64,000 nucleotides of DNA from Solirubrobacter sp963848475 (lineage in GTDB: Bacteria > Actinomycetota > Thermoleophilia > Solirubrobacterales > Solirubrobacteraceae): positions 1 to 64,000 of the forward strand of contig CAWKDW010000004.1 in assembly GCA_963848475.1 (NCBI GenBank), read 5' to 3'. Shown one piece after another: positions 38,190-46,579 of the stretch. The notes under the pieces are model-generated. The model was not told the DNA's origin. It did not search any database and saw only the letters and a program-made list of their open reading frames with translations. Within the stretch, counting starts at the first letter, position 1, and each line of letters starts with the position of its first letter. A program made the position numbers and the translations under genes.

Positions 38190-40175
38190 CTACCAGTGCA
38201 CGCCCTTCATGAGATGGGCCAACACGGTCGCCTCGCCCGAGGCCTTCTCGTTCTCGGCCTTGTCCCCCTTGGGGCCCTTGGCCGCGGTGGATTCCGGGAA
38301 GACGCGGTACGCCAGGTGGAGGATCTGGTCGACGGCCTTCGGCGCCAGCGCGTAGGCGACCTCACCGAACGTCCCGAGCTTGGTGTTGATCTGCTTCGGC
38401 TTGGCCCGGATCGCCTCGCACACGAGGTCCGCGGCCTCCTCGGGGGAGATCGTCGGGAACGAGTCGTACATCTTCGTCGGCGCGATCATCGGCGTGCGCA
38501 CGAGCGGCATGTGGATCGTCGTGAAGGTGACGTTGTCACCGATCGTCTCGCTGCTCACCACGCGCGTGAACGCGTCCAGCGCCGCCTTGGAGCCGACGTA
38601 GGCGCTGAAGCGCGGCGGGTTGGTCTGAACCCCGATCGAGGACACGTTGACGATGTGCCCGCCGCCCTGGTCGCGCATGTGCGGCAGCAGCGCCAGCATC
38701 AGCTTCACGGGGGAGAGGTAGTTGAGGTGGACCGTGCGCTCGTAGTCGTGGAAGCGGTCGTAGGAGAGCGCGACGCTACGCCGGATGCTGCGGCCCGCGT
38801 TGTTGACGAGCATGTCGATCCGCGGGTGATCGGCGAGCAGCGACTCGACGAGCTGCTCGATCGCGGCGAAGTCGCTCAGGTCGCACGGCGCGACGTGCGC
38901 GGATCCGCCCGCGGCCTCGATCTCCGCCTTGACCTCGTCCAGCTTCTCCTTGGTGCGCGCGACGAGGATCGGGATCCCGCCGGCGGCGGCGATCTTCAGC
39001 GCGGCGGCGCGGCCGATGCCCGACGAGGCGCCGGTGATGATGACCGTCTTGCCGTTGACGGCGCCCTCGAACGAGCGGTCCTTGTAGAGGTCGGGATCGA
39101 GCGTGCGCTCCCAGTAGTCCCAGAGCTTCTCGGCGTAGCTCGCGAGCGGCGGCAGCGTGATGTCGGTGCCGCGCAGCGCGCGCTGCGTGTCGCGGGCGTC
39201 GAAGCGGCAGCTGAGCGCGATGTACTCGATGACCTCGTCGGGAATGCCGAGGTCGGCCAGCATCTGCGCGCGGATCTGCTTGAGCGCGGGCAGCTTCATG
39301 GCGAAGCTGATCACGCCCTTGGGCAGGTTCTGCGTCGCGCGCTTGTCGATCCGCATCACGGCCTTGGGCGCGTGCCCGGCCTCGGCGAACGTGTTCAGCA
39401 CGTCGCCGACGCGCTGGCCCTTGGGGTCCACGACGTGGAACGTCTGGCCGTCGAGGCCGTCCTGATGGGCGATGTGATCGACCACGGCGGCGACGTAGTC
39501 GACCGGCACGATGTTGGTCCAGCCCCACTCGAGCGAGATCAGCGGGAACCATTCCGGCAGCGTGTGCCGGATCTTCTGGATCAGCTTGAAGAAGTAGTAC
39601 GGGCCGTCGACCTTGTCCATCTCGCCGGTGCGCGAGTCGCCGACCACCACTGAGGGCCGGTAGATGCGAAACGGCGTCGTGAGCCGCTGGCGCACGAGCT
39701 TCTCGGACTCGAACTTCGTGCGGTGATAGGGGTGGGCCAGCTTCTGGCCCTCGTCGAACATGTCCTCGTTGAAGGTGCCCTGGTCGTACAGGCCCGCGAC
39801 CGCGATCGAGGACATGTGGTGGAACGTCCCGACCTCGAGCGCGTTCGCGAGGTCGATCGCGTGCTGGGTGCCGCCGACGTTGAGCAGCGCGTTGCGCGTC
39901 TCGTCGGCGCCCATGTCATAGATCGCGGCGAGGTGGAAGAAGTGGTCGATCCGCCCCTTGAGCTCGTCGCTCGTGATGCCGAGCCGCGCCTCGCCGAGAT
40001 CGCCGACGACGGGCTTGATCCGGTCCGGGTGACCCCACCCTGCGATCAGCCGGTCGAGCTTGTCGCGCGAGCCCTCGCGCACGAGCACGTAGATGTCGCC
40101 CTCGCGCTCGAGCAGCCGCTCTACGAGGTGACGCCCGATGAATCCGGTGGCGCCCGTGACGAAGTAGGCCGTCAA
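38190..40175 (-). CDS. Fused two-domain SDR reductase, AcrA1-like fatty acyl-CoA reductase
   Basis: 661 residues. Residues 1-360 form an extended SDR/thioester-reductase domain (FVTGATGFIGRHLVERLLER, YHRTKFESEKLVRQR, then YRPSVVVGDSRTGEMDKVDG). Residues about 370-640 form a classical SDR (VIITGASSGIGRAAALKIAA, LVNNAGRSIRRS, active site YVGSKAALDAF). This order is that of mycobacterial AcrA1-type acyl-CoA reductases, which make fatty aldehydes or alcohols. The start is TTG 40175 with GGAGGAGAG upstream. The aldose epimerase follows directly. Lipid-storage or wax synthesis is inferred only. Confidence 0.85.
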   Translation of the reverse strand: MTAYFVTGATGFIGRHLVERLLEREGDIYVLVREGSRDKLDRLIAGWGHPDRIKPVVGDLGEARLGITSDELKGRIDHFFHLAAIYDMGADETRNALLNVGGTQHAIDLANALEVGTFHHMSSIAVAGLYDQGTFNEDMFDEGQKLAHPYHRTKFESEKLVRQRLTTPFRIYRPSVVVGDSRTGEMDKVDGPYYFFKLIQKIRHTLPEWFPLISLEWGWTNIVPVDYVAAVVDHIAHQDGLDGQTFHVVDPKGQRVGDVLNTFAEAGHAPKAVMRIDKRATQNLPKGVISFAMKLPALKQIRAQMLADLGIPDEVIEYIALSCRFDARDTQRALRGTDITLPPLASYAEKLWDYWERTLDPDLYKDRSFEGAVNGKTVIITGASSGIGRAAALKIAAAGGIPILVARTKEKLDEVKAEIEAAGGSAHVAPCDLSDFAAIEQLVESLLADHPRIDMLVNNAGRSIRRSVALSYDRFHDYERTVHLNYLSPVKLMLALLPHMRDQGGGHIVNVSSIGVQTNPPRFSAYVGSKAALDAFTRVVSSETIGDNVTFTTIHMPLVRTPMIAPTKMYDSFPTISPEEAADLVCEAIRAKPKQINTKLGTFGEVAYALAPKAVDQILHLAYRVFPESTAAKGPKGDKAENEKASGEATVLAHLMKGVHW

Positions 40176-40246
40176 CGTTCTCTCCTCCCGTGTTCGTACA
40201 CGCGAGGGAGCCTACTTCCGCTGGCCCTTTTGATGCGGCGGGAGTC

Positions 40247-40261
40247 TCGCCCTCTGGGCGA
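40247..40261 (-). terminator. Short hairpin after the secreted-protein gene
   Basis: TCGCCC-TCT-GGGCGA, perfect 6-bp stem and 3-nt loop, 33 bp past the stop at 40295. Weak terminator candidate. Confidence 0.4.
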
Positions 40262-40294
40262 TACTCCTAGCTGAACGAGCCCGCAGGGCGAGGC

Positions 40295-41951
40295 TCAGCC
40301 GCGCGCCCTGACGGTCACTGTCTGCGAATAGCCCGTCTCATAGGGGAAACGCGCCGCCGGGCGGATGCGCGCGCGGAAGACGAAGCTGCGCCCGCGCGAG
40401 CTGGAGCTGCGGAAGCGGTAGCGGACCTTGAAGCGCCCGCTGCTCGACGTCGTCGTGTCCGCGAACGTCTCGTAGCGCTTGGAGCCGCGCGCGCGGCCCT
40501 GGACGACGACCGGCACGCCACCGCGCGAGACGCCGCGCAGCCGGCCGCTGATCGTGAACCTGTGGTTCACGCGCGGGCGCCGGGTCGAGACCCTGAGCTT
40601 CGCGCTCGCGCGCGCCTGCAGCGTCAGATACCCGTTGGCGCCGAAGCGGATGTCGTTGGCGTGCGAGAGCCAGCTGAACTGCAGCAGCCGTGACGCGGTG
40701 GCGGTGACCGTGGTGGTGAAGCGCCCGTCAGCGTTGGTCGTGAGCGTCTTGCGGGGGACCAGCAGACCGCCCCGGCGCAGGTCGCGCGTGAGCAGCATCA
40801 CCTTCGCGCCGACGATCGGCGCGCCGTCGCTGTTGGTCAGCCGGCCGCGAACGCCCGCCTTCGTGCCGTAGCTGACCGTGCGCCGCCCGCCCCGGGCGCC
40901 CTTGGTCCAGACCAGCGACACCGTCCCGGTCTCGGTCGCGCCGGAGCCGTTGAGCGCTCCGCGATCGGACGGCGTGACCGCGAACACCTGATACGGGTTG
41001 CTGTCGACGACGTTGCCGGCGGTGTCGGTCACGCGCACGATGAGCGAGCGCTGGCCGGCGTTCAGCGAGGTCGCGCGGATGGTCTCCTTGCTCAGCGCCG
41101 GGCACGGCGCGGGAAGGCTGTAGTCGCAGATCTTGTTGGCGTCGCTGCGGACTTCGTTGTAGTCCTCGACGCCCACGACCGTGGGGGCGCCGGTGACGTC
41201 GATCAGCTCGACGCGGCGGATGCCGCTGCTGTCGGTCGCCGTCACGGTCACCGGATCCGAGCCGCTGCGCGAGCCGCCGGCCAGCAGGCCCGAGGCCTCG
41301 ACCGCGACCGCGGGCGCCGTCGGGTCGTTGATCGTGATGTCCGAGCCGTGGAGGACGTGGCTGATCGCGCCGCCGGTGTTGACCGAGCAGGGCGTGCCGC
41401 GGTTGTAACACCCGACGCGCAGCAGCAGCTGGTTCGCCGTGCCCGCGTAGGCGGCGAGGGCGGGGAAGCTCGCGCGGCTGACCGTGCTCTTGGCCACGGC
41501 CACGTTGCCCGCCGGATAGCCGTACCACTGCTTCTGCGCGTTGAGCGCGTTGCGGGTCGCGTCGGCGAAGTCGCCGGCGCCCGCGAAATGGCGTCGCGCC
41601 GAGCGAGTAGAGCAGGAAGTAGCGGTGCGTGTCGGCGGCGACCGGGTTCGCGTAGCCGATCTGGCGCGTGAGCGTGAAGTCGGCGATCGTCGTGCCGGCC
41701 GGGCTGGTGAAGGACAGCGACGAAAGCGTGTTGTTGGCCATCCGTGCGCCCGCCGGGACGGTCAGGGCGATCGAGTTCCCGGCGCAGCTCGTGTCGGCCA
41801 CGACACCGGAGACGGCGGTGTTCTTCCAGGCCCCGTTGGCCCACGTCGTGCCGGCCACGGCGCACGTGTAGACGTGGTAGGTGCCGGCTTGTGCGGCGGC
41901 GACCGGGAGGGCGAAGGAGAGCGCGACGGCGAGGGCCAGGATTCGTGACAT
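40295..41951 (-). pseudogene. Large secreted protein with Ig-like repeats, one frameshift
   Basis: From ATG 41951 there is a Sec signal peptide (ILALAVALSFALPVAAAQAG), then a first domain to about residue 120. The frame breaks near 41590 and continues in the next frame for about 400 residues. The later part has beta-rich repeats: VTVTATDSSGIRRVELIDVT, NADGRFTTTVTATASRLLQF, FTISGRLRGVSRGGVPVVVQ and a basic C-terminus. An SD GGAG lies 9 nt before the ATG. It is likely exported to the cell surface; function unknown. Confidence 0.75.
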
Positions 41952-41978
41952 AGGCGAAACTCCGATACCCGGTATCGG

Positions 41979-42707
41979 TCAGGAGTTGCGCATACGTGCC
42001 GCAAACCGCTTGGCGCCGGACAACGCGGCGCCGATGCGTTCACGTCCCAGAGCGGCCTCCAGAGCCAGGCCCTGGTCGAGCGGGAGGCCCTCGCCTTCGA
42101 GCACCGCGCGACGGTCGCTGCGCAGCGTGTCCTGAGGGAAGGTGGCGATCTCGGCGGCTCGCTCGAGCGCGGCCTTCACCGGATCCTCGGCGATCTCGGT
42201 GATCAGGCCGATCGTCAGGGCCTCGTGTGCGTCGATCGTCCGGCCGGTCAGGATCAGGTCCAGCGCGCGGCCGGTGCCGATCACGCGCGGGAGCCGCTGC
42301 GTGCCGCCGTCGATCAGCGGGACGCCCCAGCGGCGCTCGGCGCAGCCGAAGGTGGCGCCGGCGCTCGCGATCCGCAGGTCGCACCAGAGCGCCAGTTCCA
42401 GTCCGCCGGCGAGGCAATGGCCGGAGATCGCCGCGATCGTGGGCTTCGGTGACGCGAGCCGGGTGAACCCGAGCGGGCCGCCGGGCGCGTCGGCGTCGAG
42501 CGTCTCGAGCGCCTTCAGGTCCGCTCCGGCGCAGAAGGCCCTGCCGCCCGCGCCGGTGAGGACCAGGACGTCGGCGTCGTCCTGCTCCTTGAAGGTCGTG
42601 AACGCCTCGAGCAGCGCGGAGGCGGTGGCGCCGTCGATCGCGTTGTGGCGCTCAGGCCGGTCGATCGTTACGAGCGCAGCTGAGCCGCGGCGCTCGTAGC
42701 GGATCAC
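41979..42707 (-). CDS. Enoyl-CoA hydratase/isomerase family protein
   Basis: 242 residues of the crotonase fold: VTIDRPERHNAIDGATASAL, oxyanion-hole segments GRAFCAGADLKALE and HCLAGGLELALWCDLRIASA, and FGCAERRWGVPLIDGGTQRL in the active-site helix. It acts on an acyl-CoA; which one cannot be told. GTG 42707 overlaps the stop of the small membrane protein upstream by 4 bp. Confidence 0.9.
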   Translation of the reverse strand: MIRYERRGSAALVTIDRPERHNAIDGATASALLEAFTTFKEQDDADVLVLTGAGGRAFCAGADLKALETLDADAPGGPLGFTRLASPKPTIAAISGHCLAGGLELALWCDLRIASAGATFGCAERRWGVPLIDGGTQRLPRVIGTGRALDLILTGRTIDAHEALTIGLITEIAEDPVKAALERAAEIATFPQDTLRSDRRAVLEGEGLPLDQGLALEAALGRERIGAALSGAKRFAARMRNS

Positions 42708-42973
42708 CAGCCGCCGCGGAGGTCGGCGCGCGCGCTGCGCGCCTTCGCGGCTTCGAGCCGGCGCAGCCTGCGGTTCTCGAGCTTGCTGTAGGCGATCGAC
42801 AGGAACAGCACCAGCAGCGGGAAGCCGATGATCAGGATGAACCCGGCGTTCGTGACGACCTTGTCGTTCGCCGGACCCCAGGTTCCCTCGCCGCCGTCAT
42901 GGCCGGGAGCGGCCAGCGCGGCAGAGGCGCTGAGCGCCAGAACCCAGAGCGTGAGCAGGGCGGTGCGGACCAT
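42704..42973 (-). CDS. Small signal-anchored membrane protein (89 aa)
   Basis: 89 residues: hydrophobic start (LLTLWVLALSASAALAAPGH), a Gly-rich linker, a membrane segment (AGFILIIGFPLLVLFLSIAY) and a basic cytoplasmic tail (SKLENRRLRRLEAAKARSAR). Not recognised. The -10 TAAGCT (42980-42985, minus strand) lies 6 nt before ATG 42973. The downstream enoyl-CoA hydratase is coupled. Function unknown. Confidence 0.75.
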   Translation of the reverse strand: MVRTALLTLWVLALSASAALAAPGHDGGEGTWGPANDKVVTNAGFILIIGFPLLVLFLSIAYSKLENRRLRRLEAAKARSARADLRGGW

Positions 42974-42979
42974 GCAGCC

Positions 42980-42993
42980 AGCTTACCTATCCT
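42980..42993. promoter_or_regulatory. Back-to-back leaderless -10 boxes
   Basis: TAAGCT (minus, 42980-42985) and TATCCT (plus, 42988-42993) lie in a 28-bp gap between divergent start codons at 42973 and 43002. Each is 6-8 nt from its start codon, leaving no room for a ribosome-binding site. Confidence 0.55.
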
Positions 42994-43001
42994 GACTCGC
43001 G

Positions 43002-44888
43002 ATGGCTGTCGTCCTCGGATCTGATCTCGCCAAAGACATGGCGGGTGAGCCCCTGCTCCGGGGCGTCTCGTTCAAGCTCGAACGGCGGGACCGGTTGACC
43101 CTTTCCGGTCGCAACGGCTCGGGCAAGACCACGCTGCTGCGGATGCTCTCCGGGGAGACCGGGATCGACGGCGGTGAGCTGGTCTTCGCCAAGGGCGTGC
43201 GCGTGTCCCTGCACGACCAGCGCCCGCCGCGCGACCGCGATCTGTCCCTGCGCGACTACGTGCTGTCGGGCTGCAAGGAGCTGCTCGCGCTCGAGGAGCA
43301 GCTGTCATCGCTCGAGGCCAAGATGGCCGAGGGGGCGATGGACGACGCGACCTACAGCGCCTACTCGACCGCCCAGACGCGGCTCGAGCATGCCGGCGGC
43401 TACAACTGGCGCGAGACCGTCAACTCGACGCTGCACGGCCTCGGGTTCCGCGACGAACACCTCGATCGCTCGCTGGCGACGTTCTCCGGCGGCGAGTTGA
43501 CCCGCGCATCGTTGGCCCGGGCACTGGCGGGCGATCCCGACCTCGTCCTGCTCGACGAGCCGACCAACCATCTCGACATCGCCGCGCTCGAGTGGCTCGA
43601 AACACACCTGCAGACGCTTGACGCCGCGATCGTCCTCGTGGCCCACGACCGCTGGTTCCTGGAAGCGGTCGGCACGGCCGTCCTCGAGCTCGAGGGTGGG
43701 CGCGCGAAGTACTTCAAGGGCACCTGGGGCGCCTGGCGGCTCGAGAAGGCCCAGCGCGAGCTGGCACTGGGGCGCATGATCGAGAAGCAGGAGGCCGAGG
43801 TCGCCAAGCTCGAGCGCTTCGTGACGCGCTTCCGCGCGGGCACGCGCGCCCGTCAGGCCCAGTCGCGTCAGAAGAAGCTCGACAAGGTCGAGAAGCTCGG
43901 GCGCGATCCGCGCGACCGCGAGGCGCTCGGCTTCGCCTTCAAGCCGCCGGAGCGCTCCGGCCGCGTCGTCTTCGAGGTCGAGGATGGGCTGCTCAAGATC
44001 GGCGACCGGACGCTGCTGCACGACGCCGAGTTCTGGCTCGAGCGCGGCGAGCACGTGTCGCTGGTCGGCGCCAACGGCACCGGAAAGACGACCCTGATCA
44101 CCGCGCTGGCCGGGTTGCGCGAGCTCGACGGCGGCAAGCTGCGCAGCGGGCACAACGTGAAGCTGGGGCTGCTGTCGCAGCACGCCGAGGAGATGGGCTC
44201 GACCGGCACGGTGCTCGAGGCGACCCAGCGCGCGACCAAGCTCACGCCCAACCACGCGCGCTCGCTGCTCGGCCGCTTCCTCTTCAGCGGTGAAGAGGCC
44301 GAGAAGCCGCTGGACGGGCTCAGCGGCGGCGAGCGGCGCCGTCTCTCGCTGGCGATTCTCGTCCACTCGGGCGCGAACGTCCTGATCCTCGACGAGCCCA
44401 CCAACCACCTGGACCTCGAGAGCCGCGAGGCGCTGGAGGAGGCGCTCCAGGGCTACCAGGGCGCGCTGCTGCTGATCTCCCACGATCGCGCACTGCTGGA
44501 CGCCGTCGGCACCCGGACCGTGGCGCTGGAGGACCAGACGCTGCATTCCTACGTCGGCGGTTGGCCCGAGTACGTCCGCGTCCGCGAGGAGCGCGCCGAG
44601 GCCGCACGCACCGCCAAGCGCACCAAGCCGGTGGTCGAGAAGACGCCGGCGCCGGCGGCCGCTCCCGCCGCCAAGCCGATCCGCTCGAAGAACGAGCAGG
44701 CACGCGCGAAGAAGCTCGAGGCCCAGATCGAGCAGGCCGAGGCGGCGCTCGCCGCCCTGGAGATCGAGCTCGCCGACCCGAGCGCCTGGAACGACCCGAG
44801 CACCTCGGCGAAGTCCACCGCACGCCACACGGACGCCAAGAAGACGCTCGAGAACCTGTACGCGCAGTGGGAGTCGGTCGCGAGCTGA
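43002..44888 (+). CDS. ABC-F family ATPase (ribosome-associated type)
   Basis: 628 residues, two ATPase domains and no membrane segment. Domain 1: Walker A SGRNGSGKTTLLRML, signature FSGGELTRASLARAL, Walker B LVLLDEPTNHLDIAALEWLE. Domain 2: VGANGTGKTTLITALAG, LSGGERRRLSLAILV, LILDEPTNHLDLESREALE. Between them is the charged P-site-tRNA-interaction motif linker (RMIEKQEAEVAKLERFVTRF), and the C-terminus is a Lys/Glu coiled coil. ABC-F proteins act on the ribosome, in translation rescue or antibiotic protection. Likely leaderless. Confidence 0.93.
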   Translation: MAVVLGSDLAKDMAGEPLLRGVSFKLERRDRLTLSGRNGSGKTTLLRMLSGETGIDGGELVFAKGVRVSLHDQRPPRDRDLSLRDYVLSGCKELLALEEQLSSLEAKMAEGAMDDATYSAYSTAQTRLEHAGGYNWRETVNSTLHGLGFRDEHLDRSLATFSGGELTRASLARALAGDPDLVLLDEPTNHLDIAALEWLETHLQTLDAAIVLVAHDRWFLEAVGTAVLELEGGRAKYFKGTWGAWRLEKAQRELALGRMIEKQEAEVAKLERFVTRFRAGTRARQAQSRQKKLDKVEKLGRDPRDREALGFAFKPPERSGRVVFEVEDGLLKIGDRTLLHDAEFWLERGEHVSLVGANGTGKTTLITALAGLRELDGGKLRSGHNVKLGLLSQHAEEMGSTGTVLEATQRATKLTPNHARSLLGRFLFSGEEAEKPLDGLSGGERRRLSLAILVHSGANVLILDEPTNHLDLESREALEEALQGYQGALLLISHDRALLDAVGTRTVALEDQTLHSYVGGWPEYVRVREERAEAARTAKRTKPVVEKTPAPAAAPAAKPIRSKNEQARAKKLEAQIEQAEAALAALEIELADPSAWNDPSTSAKSTARHTDAKKTLENLYAQWESVAS

Positions 44889-44889
44889 G

Positions 44890-44936
44890 GCCCTCGCAGC
44901 GGCAGCGGGCTGACGCCCGCGCCCTGCGGCGAGGGC
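44890..44936 (+). terminator. Hairpin after the ABC-F gene
   Basis: GCCCTCGC (44890-44897) pairs with GCGAGGGC (44929-44936), with further pairing inside (GCGGGC/GCCCGC). It starts 1 bp past the stop. Confidence 0.6.
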
Positions 44937-44938
44937 TT

Positions 44939-44960
44939 GGAGATCGCTTCGCGGATCTCC
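44939..44960. terminator. Second hairpin in the convergent gap
   Basis: GGAGATC-N8-GATCTCC, perfect 7-bp stem, ends at the stop codon of the minus-strand gene at 44960, so it may serve both directions. Confidence 0.5.
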
Positions 44961-45391
44961 TAGGTGTTGAGCTCGCCGATGCGGGCGAGCACGGTGCCGT
45001 CATGCGGGCAGATCCAGCAGGGCTCGTGGTCGATCACGGCCGCTTGGGCCGGATGCGTGTGGCCGGGGCAGCGTGGGCGGGGTTGGCCCCAGGCGGCCTC
45101 GGTCTCGGGGAAGAACTGCTCCTGGAGCTGGTCGGCGACGTGGGCCAGCAGCAGCGCGCCGCGATCTCCGCGCAGGATGACGCCGACCCCGGCGTCGCCG
45201 TCGACCTCCTCGACCCAGAGCGTGCCTTCCAGCTGGTGCCGCTCGCTGTAGCCGACGCGGACCGCGACGGGCGCGTCGGCCTGGAGGTCGTGCAAGGCCT
45301 TATCGACGCATTCGGCGAGCCAGACGGGCAGTGGCCCGAATTCTGGACTCAACCGTGGGGCGAAGTGGTCAGCGGGCATTGAGCGGTCCAT
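44960..45391 (-). CDS. Hypothetical protein with C-terminal Cys/His cluster
   Basis: 143 residues from ATG 45391 (ATG 45379 also possible). A two-layer N-terminal part (PVAVRVGYSERHQLEGTLWV, GVILRGDRGALLLAHVADQL) is followed by RCPGHTHPAQAAVIDHEPCW and ICPHDG, which offers four Cys or His pairs for a metal site. Not a family I can name. It lies downstream of the AAC(2') gene on the same strand, separated by 29 bp, so co-transcription is possible. Confidence 0.65.
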   Translation of the reverse strand: MDRSMPADHFAPRLSPEFGPLPVWLAECVDKALHDLQADAPVAVRVGYSERHQLEGTLWVEEVDGDAGVGVILRGDRGALLLAHVADQLQEQFFPETEAAWGQPRPRCPGHTHPAQAAVIDHEPCWICPHDGTVLARIGELNT

Positions 45392-45420
45392 CGTCGCATT
45401 ACCCGACCGGCGACGTCCGC

Positions 45421-45948
45421 TCACCACACGTCGCCGTCGCGCCAGTCGCAGGTGAGCTCGCCGGTCCGGTCGAGCGCGTCGCCGAGGACGTAGACCGCGC
45501 CCTCCTCCTCCGGCGTCCGGACGCGGCCGGCCGGCGTGAGCGCGAACAGCGGACCGTCCCAGCGTCGCCAGCCGCGTCGCTCGTAGAGCGCGACGGCCTC
45601 GTCGGTGGCGCCGAGCGCGCCGAGATCGTAGGCGCCGCCGATCACGCGCTCGAGCGCCTCCATCATCGCCCCGCCGTACCCGCGCCGGCGAGCACCCGCA
45701 CGGACGCCGACGCCCTCGACGTAGCCGGCGCGGAGGGCTCGGCCGCCGGTCAGGAGGCGGCGCTGGATCACCGAGGCGTGCCCGGCGAGCTCTCCGTCGT
45801 CCTCCCACACGAGCGCGTGCACGCCGCCGAGCGCGTGCTCCCAGTCGCTGTCGGTCAGCTCGCCCGCGAAGACCTCGTCGAGCAGGGCCCGTGATGCAGC
45901 GAGCGTCGCCGCGTCCAGGTCGGAGGTGTGTGCCGTCTGGAGGCGCAT
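45421..45948 (-). CDS. aac(2')-I: Aminoglycoside 2'-N-acetyltransferase, AAC(2')-I family
   Basis: 175 residues, GNAT fold. It shows the specific AAC(2')-I pattern: TDSDWEHALGGVHALVWEDD, ASVIQRRLLTGGRALRAGYV followed by EGVGVRAGARRRGYGGAMM (acetyl-CoA loop), VIGGAYDLGALGATDEAVAL, RTPEEEGAVYVLG, and the diagnostic C-terminus LTCDWRDGDVW. Mycobacterial AAC(2')-Ic has the same end. The enzyme acetylates the 2'-amine of aminoglycosides; chromosomal members may have other natural substrates. A 10-bp hairpin (45953-45977) sits 4 nt upstream of the start codon. Confidence 0.88.
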   Translation of the reverse strand: MRLQTAHTSDLDAATLAASRALLDEVFAGELTDSDWEHALGGVHALVWEDDGELAGHASVIQRRLLTGGRALRAGYVEGVGVRAGARRRGYGGAMMEALERVIGGAYDLGALGATDEAVALYERRGWRRWDGPLFALTPAGRVRTPEEEGAVYVLGDALDRTGELTCDWRDGDVW

Positions 45949-45952
45949 CAGC

Positions 45953-45977
45953 CGCGGGCGCGCTCGCCGCGCCCGCG
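45953..45977 (-). promoter_or_regulatory. Hairpin in the AAC(2') leader
   Basis: On the minus strand GCGGGCGCGG pairs with CCGCGCCCGC around a 5-nt loop, ending 4 nt before ATG 45948. It would cover the ribosome-binding site, so translation may depend on its opening. No leader peptide is evident. Confidence 0.4.
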
Positions 45978-46320
45978 CAGGGCTCGCATGGCGACTGTGG
46001 TCAAGGACACCGGGGCGCAGCGTAGGCGCCGATCGCACCTGCTGCGCCGATCGCGCTCAATTCTCGCCGCGCCGAACGCGTCGACGAGGTCGACTCGGTC
46101 GGTGTTCGGGTGATGCGCTCCGCGTGCATGCGCTCGAGCGTCGTCTCCAACGCTGGGGATTCGCTGGGAGACGGCTGGGAGCTCGGCCGTCTTCTAGGCT
46201 GTTAGGAGCCCACTGGCAGGTCCTCGCGGTGGGAAACGATCGGCCGGATCGCAAGCTAGAGTGGTTGTTTCGCCGCTCGCCACGAACGCGTCCGGGACTC
46301 CAACGAAGGGACGGACACGC
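45978..46320. other. Intergenic region upstream of aac(2') and the small basic protein
   Basis: About 340 bp with no convincing gene. GTCGAC-GAG-GTCGAC is a short palindrome near 46078-46092. TAGAGT at 46257-46262 is a candidate -10 for the gene at 46321, giving a leader of about 50 nt with GAAGGGA as Shine-Dalgarno. Confidence 0.4.
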
Positions 46321-46512
46321 ATGGCGTCCAGCTCTAAGAAGAAGACCACGTTCTCCAAGCTGAACCGCGAGCAGAAGGTCCGTGAGCGCCAGGAGCGCAA
46401 GAACCAGCGCCGCGCCGTCCGTAAGGCCGAAGCCGCTGAGGCGCCCGCCGGTCCCCCGGCCGCCCTCGCGCCGCTGCCGCCCGCCGAGGACCTCATCCGC
46501 GACATCTACTAG
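46321..46512 (+). CDS. Small basic protein (63 aa)
   Basis: 63 residues: Lys/Arg-rich first half (SSKKKTTFSKLNREQKVRER, QERKNQRRAVRKAEA) and a Pro/Ala linker ending EDLIRDIY. It looks like a nucleic-acid- or ribosome-associated miniprotein; family unknown to me. SD GAAGGGA is 9 nt upstream of ATG 46321. It has its own promoter candidate and two tandem terminator hairpins, so it is a monocistronic, probably well-expressed gene. Confidence 0.7.
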   Translation: MASSSKKKTTFSKLNREQKVRERQERKNQRRAVRKAEAAEAPAGPPAALAPLPPAEDLIRDIY

Positions 46513-46533
46513 CCACCCGCAGTTCTGGGTGGC
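46512..46533 (+). terminator. First hairpin after the small basic protein
   Basis: GCCACCC-N8-GGGTGGC, perfect 7-bp stem starting at the last base of the stop codon. Confidence 0.55.
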
Positions 46534-46537
46534 AGGT

Positions 46538-46562
46538 GCCCGCGGCGAATCCGCGGGCTTTT
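46538..46562 (+). terminator. Rho-independent terminator
   Basis: GCCCGCGG-CGAAT-CCGCGGGC followed by TTTT: perfect 8-bp GC stem with U run, the clearest terminator in the window. Confidence 0.85.
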
Positions 46563-46579
46563 GAACTAGCGTGGCGCGG

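Noticed and set aside
45990..46113. 41-codon basic open frame
   Set aside because: No ribosome-binding site or -10, Arg/Ser-rich shadow-like composition, and it lies in the leader region of aac(2').
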